The notes beneath the pieces were generated by a model. That model did no database searches and had not been told where the DNA came from. It saw only the letters and a list, made by a program, of their open reading frames with translations. Source: Cafeteria roenbergensis (lineage: Eukaryota; Sar; Bigyra; Bicosoecida; Cafeteriaceae). Taken from it: a stretch of DNA of 64,000 nt. The first letter of the stretch is position 1, and each line of letters begins with the position of its first letter. A program made the position numbers and the translations under genes. Positions 34,601 through 45,400 of the stretch are shown here, in pieces. The stretch covers positions 1,116,001 to 1,180,000 of the forward strand of contig VLTN01000001.1 in assembly GCA_008330645.1 (NCBI GenBank), in the 5' to 3' direction.

Positions 34601-36747
34601 ATGCCAACCGAAGCGGAGCTGGCGCAGCGCAGCGCAGACGCAGCAACTGCGTCGGAAGAGAAAAAGGCCAAGCGCCGAGCAGCCAAGGCGAAGAAGGCCA
34701 AAAAGGCTGCCCGCATCCAACGCGACGCAGAAGCAAGCCGGGCGCCGAAGAAGCCCGGCAGAATAGACCAGATCAAGAAGCTTATGGACACTGACGAGGT
34801 CCAAGTGTGAGTCACGGTGGCGGAGCAGCTGCGCAGCCCCGTGTGCGGCGCCTTGGCGATGCCCCCCGTTTGTCGCCGCGTCGGTGAGGCCGTGGCTGCG
34901 CAGACTCCTCTCCATTTTTGCCATCTTCATGAGCGCCTACTCGCTGGCGTCGATGCTCCTGGCCTACTTTGCGCTTGAGGCGAACGTCAGCGACGCATCG
35001 AACTCGCTGAGCAACTGGGTGAGCCCCTGCGCGCGCATGCAGCGGCCGGCCCGTTCGCTGGACCGCAGCAGCACGCAGTGACTCAACGCTTGCCGGCGCC
35101 CGCCCATTGCCCGCAGCAACGTAAGCCGCTCGTGGACGTCCACGCATTCTACGCCGAGGCCCCGTTGATGGGGGTTAATCTGTGCCCTCGGTCGCACCCG
35201 GAGCTTCTGAGCGCGTTGTACTGGGGAGGAGTTGCAGCAGGTCCTTGCGCATGCCCCGCGGGCGCCTACGCCAAGGTGTACGGCAATGGGCCCTATCCCA
35301 TGGAGTCCAGCCCGCAAAAGTGCAATGGCTCACAGCTCAATGGTGGCTGCAGGAACGACCGTCCCCTCGAGTTTGACTTCCTACCCGTGTGGACGGAGCA
35401 GACAGTGATTTGCGGCAAGCGCGGCGGCGAGCCGTTGATCCAGGAGGTTTCCCCGTTCAAGTCGAGGCCGACTCCCAGTGCAACGGGCGAGTGTCCGGAC
35501 GGGTACCGGTTGTGCGGCGACCCCAGCTCGCTGAGCGAGGCCATCTGCTTCCCTGAGTCGGAGCCGCAGTGCCCGTACACCCAACTCTTGAGCGTCGCCA
35601 AGTCAGACTATAATGCTTCCGCCTTCCCCAACGCCACTCTCGTATCATCTGGCGACCAGTGGCTGGTGTGGTCTCGCAACCCCGGCAGCCTCCCCGTTGT
35701 GGACTTCACCGTCGGCTTCCGTACGCTGTGCATTGGAGAGGAAAATGCGTACACCTACGGGGAGTCGCCCGGAAACCTTGAGGGCAAGCTCGTTGTGGAT
35801 ACTCAGTGTCTGGGGGTGAGGCCCTTGGAGCGCGCGCTGCGCCGTCTTGCGCGGAGTCCATGCTGGCTGCGTTGGCAAAAGCGACAAGCCAGTTGACGCC
35901 TCGCTGCGTTGGTCTGAGCCAGCAGAGCTGCCCACGGCGCGCGAACACTGTCCCCGATCGGTTGCTGTGCTGCTCCTCCGCGCCGCAGGGACGCCCGTCC
36001 GATGATAGGTACGTTGCGCTTGTGTCGGCGCCCCAGCTCGGCGTGCTGGCCTCCAACTTCGACAATGCAGCCTACTACTGCAGCCGCGAAGGCCGGCAGA
36101 CGCCGGCGCTGAGCGACTTTGACGAGAGGTGCAATGCTGGAGACACGATTTGCTCGACAGTGACGTCGCGGAGCCGTTGCGACAAGCTCACCAGCTACAA
36201 GACCGGGGACCCGAGTGCAGGCGACCTCAGCATGCTCTACCGGCTACAGGTAGCTTGGTCCCGCGCCTGCCCTGTCCCGATTGAGGAGCTCGTGGCCAAC
36301 ATTGGCCCGCTGCTGGAGATCGTGTCTTTCACGTTCATCGTTCTCATCATCAATGGGGCGTCGAACACAATCTCGATTCTCCTCGAGGGAAACTTCATTG
36401 TCAGCAAGTGCCGCGGCGACTCGCCCTGCTGCCCCCTCGAAGGGGAGGCCGAGGCGAACCTCATCAAGTGTTGCAAGACTTTCGTTGGCCTCTTTGTCAA
36501 GCTGGCAAGGTTCGTCCCTATCGCCATCCTCGCGTTCCGAACCTATGCCGTTCGCGAATTCTGGCTAAGCGTCGCGGGTCTCAGCTGCTCAGACAGCGTG
36601 ACCAGCACGACGATGGAGCTGCTGGCTGACAAGTTCACGTTTGCCTTCGCCTCGTACACCGGCACCCTCATCGTGGACGCCGTCTCAGTCCTCATCAGTG
36701 TGTTGGGCTTTGTGAGGCGCAGGTGCTGCAAGTCCTCCGACGAGTAG
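34601..36747 (+). CDS. Cys-rich four-helix membrane protein (4 exons)
   Basis: Exons 34601-34806, 34904-35018, 35117-35815 and 35989-36747 join in phases 2, 0 and 0 (donors GTGAGT, GTGAGC, GTGAGG), giving 592 residues. The N-terminal ~65 residues are cytosolic-looking and very rich in Lys/Ala (EEKKAKRRAAKAKKAKKAAR). Helix 1 (LLSIFAIFMSAYSLASMLL) is followed by a large Cys-rich, probably extracellular region of ~330 residues (CACPAG, CPDGYRLCG, QCPYTQ; N-glycosylation sites NGS, NAS, NAT). Three more helices follow near residues 435-460 (IVSFTFIVLIING), 490-520 (FVKLARFVPIAILAF) and 560-580 (LIVDAVSVLISVLGF), then a basic tail with two Cys. No known family was recognised. An alternative acceptor for exon 4 lies about 65 nt upstream in the same frame. 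Confidence 0.83.
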
Positions 36748-36964
36748 CCAGTCTCGCTGGTCGTGCTGGTGCATTATCTGCCTTGCGTTGCGTGCACGGT
36801 GCTTGTTCCGAATCAAATTTGCCTGCGATTGCCAAGTTGCGAAGGAATCTCAAGGCAGAGTTGACCTTGCGCTCGCACTTGCAAACGGCCAGGGCACGGC
36901 GTGGTGCGGCCGCGCGCTGGCAGCGGCTGCAGTCTGCGGTGGGGGCCGTGCCTGGTTTGGAGCC

Positions 36965-39900
36965 ATGCGCGACTCTCGTCGCAGGCAGGCGTTCGGGGCT
37001 GACGTTGGCATCGTCGCCTCGGAGCTGGATGCCGCAACCGCTGACTCTCACGATGCCGACGGCCCAGCCGCGGCCAACGGGATGTCGCCGCTGCTTGCCC
37101 TGGGGCGCTGGGCCCGGGAGCAGGCGTGGCCGTTTGCCGAGCCTGCAGCGCCGGTGCAAGCGCCACCCGGGGAGGCTGCCCGTTTGGCGGCTGGCCACTT
37201 GGCGGCGCTGTGCCTGCTCTCTGAACGCCCCGCGGGCGATGAGGCGCTGGTTGCTGCTCTTGCTGTGCTCCTTGAAGCGGCGCGCTCCCGTCCCCTCGTC
37301 CAGGGGCTGGCCAGCGCGGCGAGCTTGTTGGCCGCAGGAGTGCCGCTGCCTCTCCACGCGCCCGCGCCAGCTGCCGTCCCGGCGGCGCCCTTGTCAAAGC
37401 GGAGAAGGCATACGGGCGAGCTGGCAAAGCGGGATGATCGCCAGCGCGCGTCGTGCACGTGCTGGGGACTGTTCTGCGGTGGAAAGCCGCCCGCGTCGAG
37501 GCCAGCAACGTTTGCCAGTGTTGATGCCATCGGAGCCTCGGCTGGGCGGGCAGGCGAGGCGGCTTCCCGCCGAGCGGCGGCGGCTCGTGGCGGTGTCGAG
37601 CTCGAGCCTACTCGGTGGGTGGTCAGGCTGGGCGAGGGCATGGCCGCGGGAAGGCAGATGGTTGGAGCGGCGCGGGGCCTTGCGGCTGCCGTGTCGGCAG
37701 TTGCAGCTCGCTTCCCCGCCACAGCGATGAGGGTGGCGTCGGCCGCTGGCCGTCGCCGCGCCTGGCGCCATTCATCCCCGTGGAACGAGGCTCGGGCTGC
37801 GCTGGAGGCGGCTGCGGAGTCGGAAGCCGGCCCGCACGGCGGCTCCTCACTGCTGCTCCGGGCATCCGCCCGGGCCGGCGCGCCCGTGGCGGGGTCCGAG
37901 TCACGGGCACCCGCGTCGAACAGTATAGGCCGGACGGAGCCGAGCGGTCTGTGGGGGGAGCTGCTCAGCGGGGCGGGGGCGGTCGCGCAGACCCTCTTGC
38001 AGGCGTCTTGGGGCTCGCATCCGAGCAGGGGCGCTCCGCTGTGCGTGGTGGAGCCAAGCACGATTCGGTCGGAGCTGGCCGTTCCGGCGCTGTCGGCGGC
38101 GGCGCGGTGCCTGGCCGAGGCCGCCTGGACCAGCCCCGACCCGGCCGAAGCTGCCAGCGGGAGGGGCGGGCTGCCTGAATCAGTGTCTGGGGAGTTTGGG
38201 TCGGCCACGGGATCAGGCGTGCTTTCTCCCGCGGATGCCCCTCTTTCAGGGGCAGCTGCCGTGCTCTTTGCGATCGGCTGGTCGGCCGAAGAGGCGCGCA
38301 GCGCTGCAAGCCAGTCCGCGCGCCCTGCCGCTGCGGCGACAGCAGCGGCGGTGGCATCACCGCCACCACCATCAGCAGCAGCAGCAGCACCATCAGCAGC
38401 GGGCGCGGCGGCGTCTCCGGCAGAGTCAACCGCTGCGTCAGCGGCCGGGCTGGACCCCCCCGCGCAGACGGGTGCCGGGTCCTCGGCACACCGGCCAGGC
38501 AAGCACGTCCCCCCGCAGCTCCGTCTCCAAGGCCATGGCCCCGGCAGCACCATGCCTTCAGCCGAGCTCCAGGCAGGGGGTTCTTCTTCGGACCAGCGGG
38601 CCGAACTGGGCGCGGCGGCCGCCTCAAGCGGCCGGGGGCACGGCTGGACGAGCGCCAGCGTCGGCGGCGCACGCTTCGCGTCAGAGACAAGCGTCGCGTC
38701 GGCCCGGGGGGGGCTCAGCGCCACAAGCGTCGCCTTGCGCGTCAAGGCCAGAGCGCCGCCGGCGCCGCTGCTGCTGCTCAGAGGGTCGGCGCTGTGGCCG
38801 CTGGCGGCCACCAGTCTCTCTGCCGTCAGGGGCGCAGCCGCCGCCGGGCCCCAACTGAGGTTCGTGGCACGCCCCGGGTCTGAGCTCGCCGACCTGGCCG
38901 CAGCAGTGCGCGGAGGCTTGACGGGCCCGGCGCCCGTGCTGCGGCCGTGGCTCTCCGGTCCGGCAGGGGCCGAGGCGCGTGACGCAGGCGAGGGCCACGG
39001 TCCCCGGAAGGAGGTCGCCGCCTCGCTCTTCGCGGGAGGCGCCGTTGCGGCGCGCTGGGCGGTGCCGGCTGCCCCCAACGCGGTCTTTGCAGAGGCAGCC
39101 GCCGCAGCGCCTGGGCGCGCGGGAGGGTTCGGAGGCGGCTTTGGCGCTGGCAGCTCTGCGCTAGCTCTGCCGTCCGCGGCAGCGAGGTGGCGAGCCGGGC
39201 CGTCGGTTCTCAAGGCGTCGCCGTTTGTTGCGGCCTCGTCGCTTCCGCGGCGGGGTGGGGCGGCGACCGGGCGCGGGGGCGCGGCTGGGGGCGCTCCCGT
39301 CCGCGTGTCGATGGATGGGCGGGCTGGCCGTGTGTCGTGCTTCGACGTGGTGCTGCCGACGCTGCCGCCCTGGGCGCTGGAGGCGGAGGGCATGGGTGTA
39401 TCGCTGGCGGGCGTGGCGGCGGAGCGGGCGCACGACACGGGTGCTAGGCGCCGCCCGGCCGGACGGCCGGAGCCGGGCGAGGCTGCGGCTCAGCCGCCAC
39501 CAGGGCACGCCGAGCCGACGCCGCTGCTGGTGGTTCGCGGCCGGGCGGGGCGGCCGACGCTGCTGCTGTCGGGCGAGGGCGCAGCCGCCCTGGCCGGCTC
39601 TTGCTCGAGGCAGTGCGGCGGGACGGGCGGTGGTGAGCTGGTTCTGGCGCCGCTCATAACGTCCGGTGCGCCTGGGGCGGGTGGCGGTGGTGACAGCAAT
39701 GGCGGCGGCGGCGGCAGTGGTGGCAGCGTCGGGAACGAGGGCGCGCCTGCCGACTGTGCGCGCCCCCAGGCGGCGGTTAGCGTCTGCTTCTCGAGCGTAC
39801 GCCCGGCCGCTGGCCAGCGGGGGGTGTTCCAGCTCGTGCTGCGCGGCCCCGTGCCTGACGCAGCGCTGGGCAGCGCAGAGCCAGACGGCAGCCTGAAGGA

Positions 39901-42193
39901 GGACGGCGGTGCCGGCGATGCCAGCCACGGCTCGCGGGCGGGCATGTCTCAGCCGCGCGCCGGTGTGGTGCTGGCCGCTCGGGCGGCGCGCGTGCCTCTG
40001 CTGGCCCCACCCCCCGGCGGGACAGGAGTGACGCTCAAGCCAGTGGCGGGCTCTGCTGTGCCCTCTGTCTGCGCTGCTTCAAGGGGCGCGTCTGCCAGTC
40101 AGGACGCAGCGCTCTTCGCAGTCGGATGGGCGTTGGGAGCTTGCCTCGCGAGCCGAGCCCCGCCGCGTGTGTGGATCGACCCGCGCTGCCTGAGCCTCTG
40201 GGCCGCGGAGGCAGCCGGGTCCCCGCCTGAGCCGTTCGCGTTGGCGGAAAGCGCCCCCCCCACGACTGGTGGCGGCGAGGCTCTGGCAGAGGCCGTCCGG
40301 GTATCCGTCAGGAGCGGCGGCGGTGGCTCCTCCCGCGCTGCTGTGCTGCCCGCCACGGCAGGCGCGCCCAGGACCAGCACGGCACTGGCCGCAGGGAGCA
40401 GTGAGACCAGCGAGTCGCCGAAGCAAGGCTCGGCGGACTCCAAGCAGCAGTCAGCCGGGTTGACAGGCCCCCCGGTTCGCGTCACCCCGCTGTTCGGGTG
40501 GGGCGGGGCGCTCGTTGTGGCCGCTGCCGAGGCCGAGGCCGAGCGGCTGGACCTTGAGGCTGCTGCGGAGAGCGCCTCTGCCCACGCGTCTCTGCCTGGA
40601 CTGCGGGGTGCGGGCCCGGATTCCGGGCTGTCCGCGGCATCCTTCGTCCCCGTGCCGCCGTCGCTCAGGGCCTGCCTGCTGGCAGACGCCGCCACGACGT
40701 CGGCGATCTGCGAGGCCGAGGGCGACGAGCAGGCCGCCGCTGCAGCTGCTGCGAGCACCCGGATGGCCTCCACGGCCGCGGTTGGGCTGGCGGTCCGGTC
40801 TGCGTGGGCGACTCTCAACGCCGCCGCCTGTGGGCCGCCTCCCCCCGGGTCCTTGCCCTCCCCCGCGGGCTTGGGGGCGCTGAGTTGCGCTGGCTCAGGG
40901 TGGAGAGACGCTGCCGTGGCGCAGGGGCTGTTCACTGCGCTGGGCGGACGGGAAGCGCGGCATGCTCTTGACGCCTGGGCCATTGGCCCTGCAGAGCTTG
41001 CCGACGTCGCCGCGGACGGAGCAGCCGGCTCCGGCGCCGGTGCCGGCGCTGCCGATGGCCCGGCAAGCAGGCCGCTTGACCTGGAAGCGGTGTTCCGCGT
41101 GTCCTGGGCCAAGGACTTTCCTCAGGGTGGTTCGATGCGGAACGCGCTGCTTTCCCATGTGCAGGCGATGGGCGCGCGGGACCGGAGAGCCCTGCTTCTG
41201 TTCGTGACTGGCTCAGCCAGCGTGCCGCCCCCTGGCGCGGAGGCGTTGCTGGTCGAGTGCGCTGGGCTGGCGCTGAGCGAGAGAGAGTGGCGCCGACAGT
41301 ACCGGCTACTTCCGCAGGCCCACACCTGCACCAACACGCTGGAGCTGCCTGACTACATGGGAGCAACGCGGGCGCTGGCCGCAGAGCTGGGGCTCGACCC
41401 CTCGGATGAGGGCCAGCTGGAGCGGCACGCGGCGGACGTTCTTCGGGATCGGCTTGCCACGGCCCTGGAGATGGGCGGGGAGCAGGCCTACGGTCTGGAC
41501 GACGAGCCTGAGACCGGAGGTAGCGGTGGCGAGCTCGCGCTCGGCTCTCGCGATGCAGCAGCTCCAGCGCCGAGCGCGAGCACTGAGGACACCGCGCGGC
41601 CGTTGGAGGCCGGGGCAGCGGGCGCAGCCGCCAGCCGCCTGCGGACCTTTGGGCCGACTGGGGACGGAGGCCGCGCTGTGGACGGCACGGCCGCCAGCTC
41701 TGAGGCCGCCACGGCACGCAATGGCCGGCCGAGCGGGGCTGGCCTGGTGCCCCAGCGAGCCTGGGCGTCTGCCGGCGGGGGGCCAGAGGCTGCAGGCCAG
41801 ACACCAGCCAATGCCCGTGGCGGCGGCGGGGCTGCCCTGGGCAGGGTGCACAAGCTGCAGGCGTCTTCCCAGGCGACTTCGGCGAGCGAGCAGGAGGGCA
41901 CGGCAGGCGGCGAGACCACCTCGTCGTGGTCGGTGTCAGGCGGGGACGCGCACTTGATTGGCATGGCGTCGGTCGATCAGATGCACAGAATGCGGGGCGG
42001 CTCCGCAGACCATGCGGGCTGGGCGTCGGAGGAGGCTGGCGCGCCGCGAACGGGGGCCAGGCTTGCGGCGCAAGCTCGCTGGCGGCCGCCTCGCCCTGCC
42101 TCACCCGGAATGCCGCCAGCAGGGGCTTCTCGAGTCCCATCGGCGCTCCCAGCCAAGCAGGAGAGCGACGCGCCGATGTTCGACTGGGGCTAA
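36965..42193 (+). CDS. HECT-type E3 ubiquitin ligase with C-terminal extension
   Basis: A 1,742-residue frame from ATG 36965; it stays open upstream to about 36788 without a better start. The HECT C-lobe is clear: SWAKDFPQGGSMRNALL, LLLFVTGSASVPPPGAEAL, then LPQAHTCTNTLELPDYMG with the predicted catalytic Cys at residue ~1455 (codon 41327-41329), and a closing LATALEMGGEQAYGLDD. HECT ligases take ubiquitin onto this Cys and pass it to substrate. The N-lobe is diverged but visible near residue 1050 (FAVGWALGACLASRAPPRVWI). The N-terminal ~900 residues are Ala/Gly/Ser-rich with no domain recognised, so substrate choice is unknown. About 230 residues follow the HECT fold, which is unusual because the fold normally ends the protein. 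Short unspliced introns cannot be excluded. Confidence 0.85.
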   Translation: MRDSRRRQAFGADVGIVASELDAATADSHDADGPAAANGMSPLLALGRWAREQAWPFAEPAAPVQAPPGEAARLAAGHLAALCLLSERPAGDEALVAALAVLLEAARSRPLVQGLASAASLLAAGVPLPLHAPAPAAVPAAPLSKRRRHTGELAKRDDRQRASCTCWGLFCGGKPPASRPATFASVDAIGASAGRAGEAASRRAAAARGGVELEPTRWVVRLGEGMAAGRQMVGAARGLAAAVSAVAARFPATAMRVASAAGRRRAWRHSSPWNEARAALEAAAESEAGPHGGSSLLLRASARAGAPVAGSESRAPASNSIGRTEPSGLWGELLSGAGAVAQTLLQASWGSHPSRGAPLCVVEPSTIRSELAVPALSAAARCLAEAAWTSPDPAEAASGRGGLPESVSGEFGSATGSGVLSPADAPLSGAAAVLFAIGWSAEEARSAASQSARPAAAATAAAVASPPPPSAAAAAPSAAGAAASPAESTAASAAGLDPPAQTGAGSSAHRPGKHVPPQLRLQGHGPGSTMPSAELQAGGSSSDQRAELGAAAASSGRGHGWTSASVGGARFASETSVASARGGLSATSVALRVKARAPPAPLLLLRGSALWPLAATSLSAVRGAAAAGPQLRFVARPGSELADLAAAVRGGLTGPAPVLRPWLSGPAGAEARDAGEGHGPRKEVAASLFAGGAVAARWAVPAAPNAVFAEAAAAAPGRAGGFGGGFGAGSSALALPSAAARWRAGPSVLKASPFVAASSLPRRGGAATGRGGAAGGAPVRVSMDGRAGRVSCFDVVLPTLPPWALEAEGMGVSLAGVAAERAHDTGARRRPAGRPEPGEAAAQPPPGHAEPTPLLVVRGRAGRPTLLLSGEGAAALAGSCSRQCGGTGGGELVLAPLITSGAPGAGGGGDSNGGGGGSGGSVGNEGAPADCARPQAAVSVCFSSVRPAAGQRGVFQLVLRGPVPDAALGSAEPDGSLKEDGGAGDASHGSRAGMSQPRAGVVLAARAARVPLLAPPPGGTGVTLKPVAGSAVPSVCAASRGASASQDAALFAVGWALGACLASRAPPRVWIDPRCLSLWAAEAAGSPPEPFALAESAPPTTGGGEALAEAVRVSVRSGGGGSSRAAVLPATAGAPRTSTALAAGSSETSESPKQGSADSKQQSAGLTGPPVRVTPLFGWGGALVVAAAEAEAERLDLEAAAESASAHASLPGLRGAGPDSGLSAASFVPVPPSLRACLLADAATTSAICEAEGDEQAAAAAAASTRMASTAAVGLAVRSAWATLNAAACGPPPPGSLPSPAGLGALSCAGSGWRDAAVAQGLFTALGGREARHALDAWAIGPAELADVAADGAAGSGAGAGAADGPASRPLDLEAVFRVSWAKDFPQGGSMRNALLSHVQAMGARDRRALLLFVTGSASVPPPGAEALLVECAGLALSEREWRRQYRLLPQAHTCTNTLELPDYMGATRALAAELGLDPSDEGQLERHAADVLRDRLATALEMGGEQAYGLDDEPETGGSGGELALGSRDAAAPAPSASTEDTARPLEAGAAGAAASRLRTFGPTGDGGRAVDGTAASSEAATARNGRPSGAGLVPQRAWASAGGGPEAAGQTPANARGGGGAALGRVHKLQASSQATSASEQEGTAGGETTSSWSVSGGDAHLIGMASVDQMHRMRGGSADHAGWASEEAGAPRTGARLAAQARWRPPRPASPGMPPAGASRVPSALPAKQESDAPMFDWG

Positions 42194-42412
42194 GCAAGTC
42201 GCGCTCCTCACGACGAATGGGCCAATTCGAGCACGCTGTTTGGTCGAGGCAAGCGGGCACCACGGAGCCGGTCGGCCAGCCCGCGGGCCTGACGACATCA
42301 GCATGAAGCGCGCAAGACCGTCGCGCATTGCTTGCCGGCTTGCTTGCGCGGTGGCGCTTTGGTTGTGCGCTGGCCATGCTTGTGGTGTTGCCGCGTTGCA
42401 CTCGCGAGGCGC

Positions 42413-45400
42413 TCACGCAATGTAGAGGCTCGCAGCGAAGACGATGTCGCGCTTGATGGCAGCTGACGCGGCCTCCGCCTTTTTGAACAGCTGGGGATCG
42501 CCGATGATGCGAGCAGCGGCGCGCACCTCCCTGCACGTGTTGTCAAGCCTCGTAATGGTGCGGACAATGGAGCCCTCTTGCACCCGGGGCGCTAGCGGCG
42601 TGATGGCCGCAAAGGGCGTCCCGCGCGCCCACTCCAGCACCACCTGCAGCAGGCCAAAGTTGAGGGTTTGGTCGACAAACGTCACGGCGTCTGCGGGCAA
42701 GCCGCAGCTCTGCTGCGCGTGCCCCACGGCGAGCGCAATCTCCTGGGCGCGGGCGCACGCTTTCTCCAGGCTGGGCGAGAGGGTGGCCGAGTCCAGCGCC
42801 TCCCCGGCCTTTTCCTGGCAGATGAACGCAGAGAGCAGCGCTGCCACCTCCTCCGGCTCGAGCGGCGCCATGACGCCCTCAAAAATCAGCTCCGTGAGCA
42901 CCAGCGCGTGGGCGGACTGCACCTCGCAGGCGACGCGGCCCTTGAGCTCCACGACGAGAGACGAGAGGTCCGCGTCTGGCTCTGCCGGTTCGCCGTCCTC
43001 AAGCGCAGGCGAGCCGGCGGCTGCCTCGGTTGCGAGGTCAGCGCCGTCGCTGGCCAGCACAGGCCCGTCTACCTTGCGCACGTAGGCGAGGCGCTGCAGG
43101 ACGCGGCTCATCGATCGCAGCTCGGGGAAGAGGCGCAAGCTCTCGTCGCTAACGCGGCGGCGGAGGAGGCGAAGCTGCCGGAGGAGCCGAGCGCGGCGAG
43201 CGACGAGTGACCATGCCCTCGAGAAGCTGGCGCTTGAGGCGGCGCCGCGAAGTTCCTGCACCGCCTGCCAGCGCGCCACGGCCGCCCCTGCTGCCTGGAA
43301 CAGGTCGACGTTTGCAGCATCGCTGAACTCCGCCGTTGGGTCGAGGTCGGGCAGAGCCGCGGCCACTCCCGGCTCGTAAGACACCGCTGCCGCGTCGCCC
43401 GGCGGCGGTGCTGTCGCCCCTTCTGCCGCGACCCCAGCTGCATCTTCGGCGGGGGCGAGAACGTCGAGGAACTGCGAGACCGCTGCAGCGAGCGCGTCAC
43501 GAGGAGATGCTTCGGCGTCCCCGCCGCCTCGCCCGCCTCTGCCGCCACGCTTCCGGCCTCGCTTGGAAGAGGCCCCGCCCATGCCCAGGAGCCCTCCGAC
43601 ACCTCCTCCCCCGCTCCCCATCAAAGAGTCGGCAAGCCCGCCCCCGCCCGAGGGTGCCCCCGACGAGAGTCCTTCAGCCCCCGCCGCCGCGGCGGCCCCT
43701 GTGTCCCCGCCCTCGGCAAAGAAGTCCTCGGGCTTGACGCGGCGGACCACCTTTCCGAAGAGGCGAAGGACTGCGCTGTCAGGCACGCGGAGCACAGCAA
43801 CCCAGCGACGGGCAACCTCGCCCACCCAGCCGACGGGCACCTTGCCCAACTCCGCACCTGTGCCCGCGCCAGCCGCAGCAGGTGCAGGCGCCACCCCCGA
43901 TGCGCTTGGGCCGGAATGGCCGCCGCTGCCGCCGCCGCCGCCACCACCGCCGAACCCGCCCTTGCCGCCCGAGCCCAGCAGGCCGCCGCCGCCGCCGAAC
44001 CCGCCCTTGCCGCCCGAGCCCAGCAGGCCGCCGCCGCCGCCGAACCCGCCCTTGCCGCCCGAGCCCAGCAGGCCGCCGCCGCCGCCGAACCCGCCCTTGC
44101 CGCCCGAGCCCAGCAGGCCGCCGCCGCCGCCGAACCCGCCCTTGCCGCCACCTGAGGCGGGCTTCCGCTTTGCAGCAGCGGGCTCCGGAGCTGTTGGTGC
44201 CACGGCTGCAACGGGTGTGCCCGGCGCGGCACTCGATGCGCTTGCCTGGGAGTCTGACGCCTCTCCCTCCCACCCGCGAGGCGCCACGACGAGCACGTTG
44301 ACGCCCCAGGAGGCGCCTTCGGCGGTGTCTAGGGAGAGCACGACGGCTGGAAGCACTCGCGTCCTGTCGGCTGGGTCGCCGGGCAGACGTGCGGTGACTG
44401 TCGCCACGCGCCCGGGGGCCAGCGCCTGGTGCCGCAGCGCCGCGTCGCCGAGGAGGATGTCGACTACCTTGCGGTCCGCAGCTGCCGCTGCCGTGACGGC
44501 ATCGTAGAGAGCCGTTGCCAACGAGGCGCTGTGCCGGTCCTCGCGAAGCAAGGCCTCCAGCGTCCGCAGGCCGGCGACCCCTCGGCCAATGAGGGCTGGC
44601 AAGTCGCCCCCGGCGATTGCTCGCTGAGCCGCGAACTCCGAGTAACTCTGGCGCATCATGTCGGCCACGCTCATGTCCTCCACGCGCAGCAGCGAGAGCA
44701 GCATCGGGTAGGTCAGGCGGAACTGTGACCGGAGCGTCGCGGGGGTTCCCTTGAGCATCACTCGGAGGTCCTCCAGCGGCGGCGGCTCGTCGCCGAAGCA
44801 GGCGAGCAGCACGGTTCCCACGCTGTCCAACCCGCGGCGGCCGGCTCGGCCTGCCATCTGGGTGTACTCGCCGGGAAGCAAGTAGCGCATTGAGCGGCCG
44901 TCGTGCTTACGGACGGAGCCGAAGACGACAGTGCGGGCCGGCATGTTGACGCCCATGGCAAAGGTCTCCGTTGCAAAGAGCACACGGACGAGGCCCCGGG
45001 CGAAGAGGAGCTCTACCACCTCCTTGAGGATGGGGAGCAGGCCGCCGTGGTGCACCGCCACTCCCGCGCTGAGCAGGTCGCGCAGCCAGAGCAGCTGCCC
45101 GAGGCGCTTGTCCGAGCCGTGGAGGCGGGAGGCGGCCGCGTCGACGAAGCCGCGCACCTGAGCCTGCTCGGCGTGGTTGAGGAGGCCTGCGCCGGAGAGC
45201 ATGCTGGCCGCCTCGGCGCACTGCTGCTTGCTGAACAGGAACACCACCGCCGGCGTGAGCTCGTGCTTGGTGAGGTGCTGGACGACGCCCATCCACTGCT
45301 CCCGGCTTCCGCGGGCCCACGAGCGGCCGCCGCGAACGCCGTGCCCGCCAGCTCGCCCTGCGCCAGCGGCCCGGCCGGGTCCGCGCATCGCGGACGAGCG

